Below, piece after piece: positions 61,318 to 64,000 of a stretch of 64,000 nt of DNA. The stretch is from Pagrus major (lineage: Eukaryota > Chordata > Actinopteri > Spariformes > Sparidae): the NCBI RefSeq assembly GCF_040436345.1, contig NC_133215.1, forward strand, positions 19,289,306-19,353,305, given 5' to 3'. The notes under the pieces were generated by a model. It ran no database searches. It saw nothing but the letters and a program-made list of their open reading frames with translations, and was not told the DNA's origin. Made by a program: the position numbers and the translations under genes. Each line of letters starts with the position of its first letter. The stretch's first letter is position 1.

Positions 61318-64000
61318 TTAGCTGATGGGCAGTTTGGTCCTCTTGTCTTTCTGACGAGCCTTGTCTTGGCCTTTCTGGGGAATGTTGGTGTCACTCTGGC
61401 TGAGCGCGGTCCGCGAAACTGTGGACATGCCGTCAACAAACTTTGTCTTGAACAGAACGTTGGCGTTGGTGAACATGCCATCCTTCAGGGACACCACCAC
61501 AAACTGCAGAGAGAGTATTTAAAGAAGGCAATTGAGTACATGTTTGTCTCTGATAACAGGGGATGTAGTGAATGTGTACATTTTAAAAAAACATTTAATA
61601 TGTGGGTCTTCTGTGTGACAATCTAAGGTTTTGTAAGGGTACAGGAACATGTGCATGTGTGTTTCAACATACCTGGGAGTGTCTAAAATGTGTGCGCAGC
61701 ATCTGTCCAATGTTCTGTGTGTGCGACAGATCAAGGGCGGCGTCCACCTCGTCTAAGATGTAGATGGGAGCAGGTTTGAACAGCAGCATGGCCAGAATGA
61801 GAGACAAGGCCACCAGTGATCTGAAAACACAGACAGAAAGAGGGAACTCAATAAACACAAAATAAACTACACGGCTGACACTCGATGTATATATACATAA
61901 GTGTTTTTCCTGACCTCTGCCCACCGCTCAGCTCACTGAGGTTCTCCTTCCAGGTGTTGCCCAAGGCCACTTTGAACTCAAGGCCCTCCAAGACGCCACA
62001 GCCCTGGGGAGGAGCCAGCTTAGCAGTGGCCCCTGGCAGCAGAGTGGAGAAAATGGAGCCAAAGTCCTTGTTTACCTGTAGAAGAATGAAATACAGCTTC
62101 AGTCAAAGTTAAAACTACAGACACTGCAATGAAGACAAAATCCAGTTCTTTTAACAGTGAGAATATAAGATTCAAACCGATTTAAAGTAGCGACATACTG
62201 ATAATTATCAGATCCTATACTCATTTTTCTGATTATCTGAATCAGTGTTTTATGTTTGTTTCATCTTTGTTGTCCAACTGACGGTAGAAACAAATTAAAA
62301 TGTGTTACTTTGATGCAGCCGCAGACTTTCATTTTTTACTGCAAATGTATAGGAAAGCATCAAGGGAAACATTTGACTGGTTAGTCTAGCCTCATTGATA
62401 TAAATGGGGTGGACAAAATAATAGAAACACACGTCACACTTTTACACACTATTGTATTAGACTGCATTGGTTTAACTAGGTGTACATAATAAACTGGCAA
62501 CTGAGTGTCAGTATACATAATTATGTTGCCCAATGTTAAATGAAAGAGACTAATAAAATTTAGACCAAAAAAAAATAAATAAAGATTTGCTGAAAGAGTA
62601 CGGACCTTCTGCCACGCCAGGTTGAGAGCCTCATTCTTCTTCTGGTCCAGCTCCTCAATGGTCTGCAAGATTTTTGCTTTGTCGTTCTCCACGATCCTCT
62701 TCTTCTTCATCAGGTCATTGTACTGCAGGACAGAAGACAATTGTGTGAGATAGATGTAGACACAGTAATCCAACACTCTCCCAGACCCTCTCCGTGTCTC
62801 TGTCCTCACCCTCTCCTCTGCCTCGTTCAGCATGTTCATGGCCCTCTTGTTGACGTTCCTCTCCAGCTTGGTGGTGGTCTCCTCCAGCTTCTTCAGCCGC
62901 TGACCAGCCTCACGGGGGTTGTTTGTCTTAAAGTCGTAAGAAGTGTTGGGCTGGCCGAAGAACTGACGCTCCGAGTGGATCCAGTCGTGTTCCTCCAGCA
63001 TCCGAGACACCTGGGGGAAGACAGTATGACAAGGAGGAGACAGGTGGATGGCTGTTTAGATGATACTACTCATACTATATAAGATGCAACTTTCAGAGGT
63101 AATGGAAATATATTATTGTAGTACAGAACTGGCTGATGCACAAGTGTGTGCGTGTGTGTGTGTGTGTACCTTATCAGCAGCTTCCTGGCTGTCCTTGCGG
63201 TGCTTACTAATGTTGTGCTCAAGTTCCTTGATCTTCAGCTGGACCTCGTTGTTCTGCTCCCGTATTTTATTGGCCTCTGTGCTTTTCCCCTGGAACATTC
63301 AATTGCATAAAAGTTGTAAAAATACAAATAGTTTGAGGCTGTAAAATTAGTCAGTGCTAGTCCAGAAGTTAATACTCTCAAACAGAGGTCAAAAAACAAA
63401 GTATTGAAAGGCAAAATTGTATCCACCTTGAGTTCTTTGTCCTGAGTCATGATCACTTCTTTCTGTTTGGCAAGCTCCTCCTGAGCTTTACGCACGGCCT
63501 CCTTCAAGCCGGAGAATGAGTTATGGTGAAAGAGTGAAAGCAGATGAGAATAGTACAAGACGGATTGTTTTGAGCTGTGACAAATGTGTTATTCACTGGA
63601 CAGTTAATTGTGACCGACCATAAAAATGGACTTAAATAGAAAGCAGAAACACAAACTTTAACAGCAACAACAAAACATACCTTGTTCTGTGACACAGTAC
63701 AAGACATGTTGTCTATCTGCTCCTGGATGGCCGTCATGGCTTCATCTACAGCTTGAATCTGCTGCTCATAACCAGTCTGCTCCCTCCGAAGCTCCTCCAG
63801 CTCCAGGGCCACAGCGTCAGACTCCTACGCACACGTGCAGAAACGAGAGGAAAATGCATTTGATCAATTCAACAGAAGCATCAACAGATAACGGCTTACT
63901 GTTCAGAGAAAAAGACCAAATGTTATATTAATGTCTCTGTTGGTGTACCTGCTGCTTCTGCTTCAGCTTCTTATTGAAGGCATCAGCTTTGGTCTTGGCT
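61318..64000 (-). CDS. smc2: structural maintenance of chromosomes protein 2, C-terminal third (partial)
   Basis: Nine minus-strand exons give about 400 C-terminal residues of the condensin ATPase SMC2, which pairs with SMC4 in condensin I and II to compact mitotic chromosomes. Exons: 63949-64000 (cut by the window end), 63681-63824, 63427-63501, 63170-63289, 62810-63010, 62606-62722, 61915-62075, 61673-61820, 61318-61503 (stop TAA at 61318-61320). The first five carry the C-terminal coiled coil ([51 protein letters not shown]). The last three carry the ABC head: [12 protein letters not shown], signature motif [11 protein letters not shown], Walker [17 protein letters not shown] and [10 protein letters not shown]. 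All junction phases match. The donor after 62606 is non-consensus (GTCCGT) but fits family and frame. The Walker A half and the hinge lie outside the window. Confidence 0.97.
62076..62605 (-). other. smc2: smc2 intron
   Basis: A 530-bp intron carrying a dispersed repeat at 62386-62511; the remainder is AT-rich without recognised features. Confidence 0.7.
62386..62511 (-). repeat. dispersed repeat, CACTCAGTTGCCAGTTTATT family
   Basis: On the minus strand it reads ACACTCAGTTGCCAGTTTAT, then GTACACCTAGTTAAACC, ending GTCCACCCCATTTATATCAA. It is the same family as 19037-19165, in opposite plus-strand orientation, and better preserved. Confidence 0.7.
63144..63167. repeat. TG-rich microsatellite fused to an smc2 5' splice site
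   Basis: On the smc2 strand the donor AAG|GTACACAC... continues directly into a (CA)n tract with one CG interruption. Confidence 0.9.

Overview
The window is vertebrate nuclear DNA, almost certainly from a teleost fish and probably a spiny-rayed (percomorph) one. It has long multi-exon genes with GT-AG introns, dense (CA/TG)n microsatellites, tRNA-headed SINEs and several short dispersed repeats that I know from teleost genomes. It holds four protein-coding genes on alternating strands and no prokaryotic, phage, plasmid or CRISPR features. Most of the sequence is intron, UTR or repeat.

Layout. (1) 1-4680, plus strand: the last two coding exons and a long 3' UTR of a LAR-family receptor tyrosine phosphatase, best matched by ptprd. 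(2) 4681-9400: intergenic, tail-to-tail, with several short repeats. (3) About 9400-39560, minus strand: complete kdm4c, a JmjC histone lysine demethylase. It has 21 coding exons plus a non-coding first exon, and all splice phases are compatible, giving about 1650 aa. One 2081-nt internal exon encodes a large disordered segment. (4) 39560-42500: the head-to-head intergenic region. (5) 42502-59334, plus strand: complete ecpas (proteasome adaptor ECM29), reconstructed as 49 in-phase coding exons for 1847 aa. (6) 59335-60940: tail-to-tail spacer and UTRs. (7) 61318-64000 and beyond, minus strand: the C-terminal third (about 400 aa) of smc2, the condensin ATPase, cut by the window edge.

The four genes do not form one pathway. 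Their products act in synaptic adhesion signalling, H3K9/K36 demethylation, proteasome scaffolding and chromosome condensation. The neighbourhood is of interest for synteny: from general knowledge, ptprd/kdm4c are neighbours on human 9p and ecpas/smc2 both lie on 9q, so this block joins pieces that are far apart in human.

I found no evidence of an undescribed biological system. The observations most worth checking are: a kdm4c PHD exon flanked by complementary GT- and CA-repeats; (CA)n tracts fused to 5' splice sites in kdm4c and smc2; a TG-tract 3' splice site in ecpas; the giant disordered kdm4c exon; candidate conserved non-coding elements in the 6-kb kdm4c intron; and a nested repeat insertion with a 9-bp target duplication.
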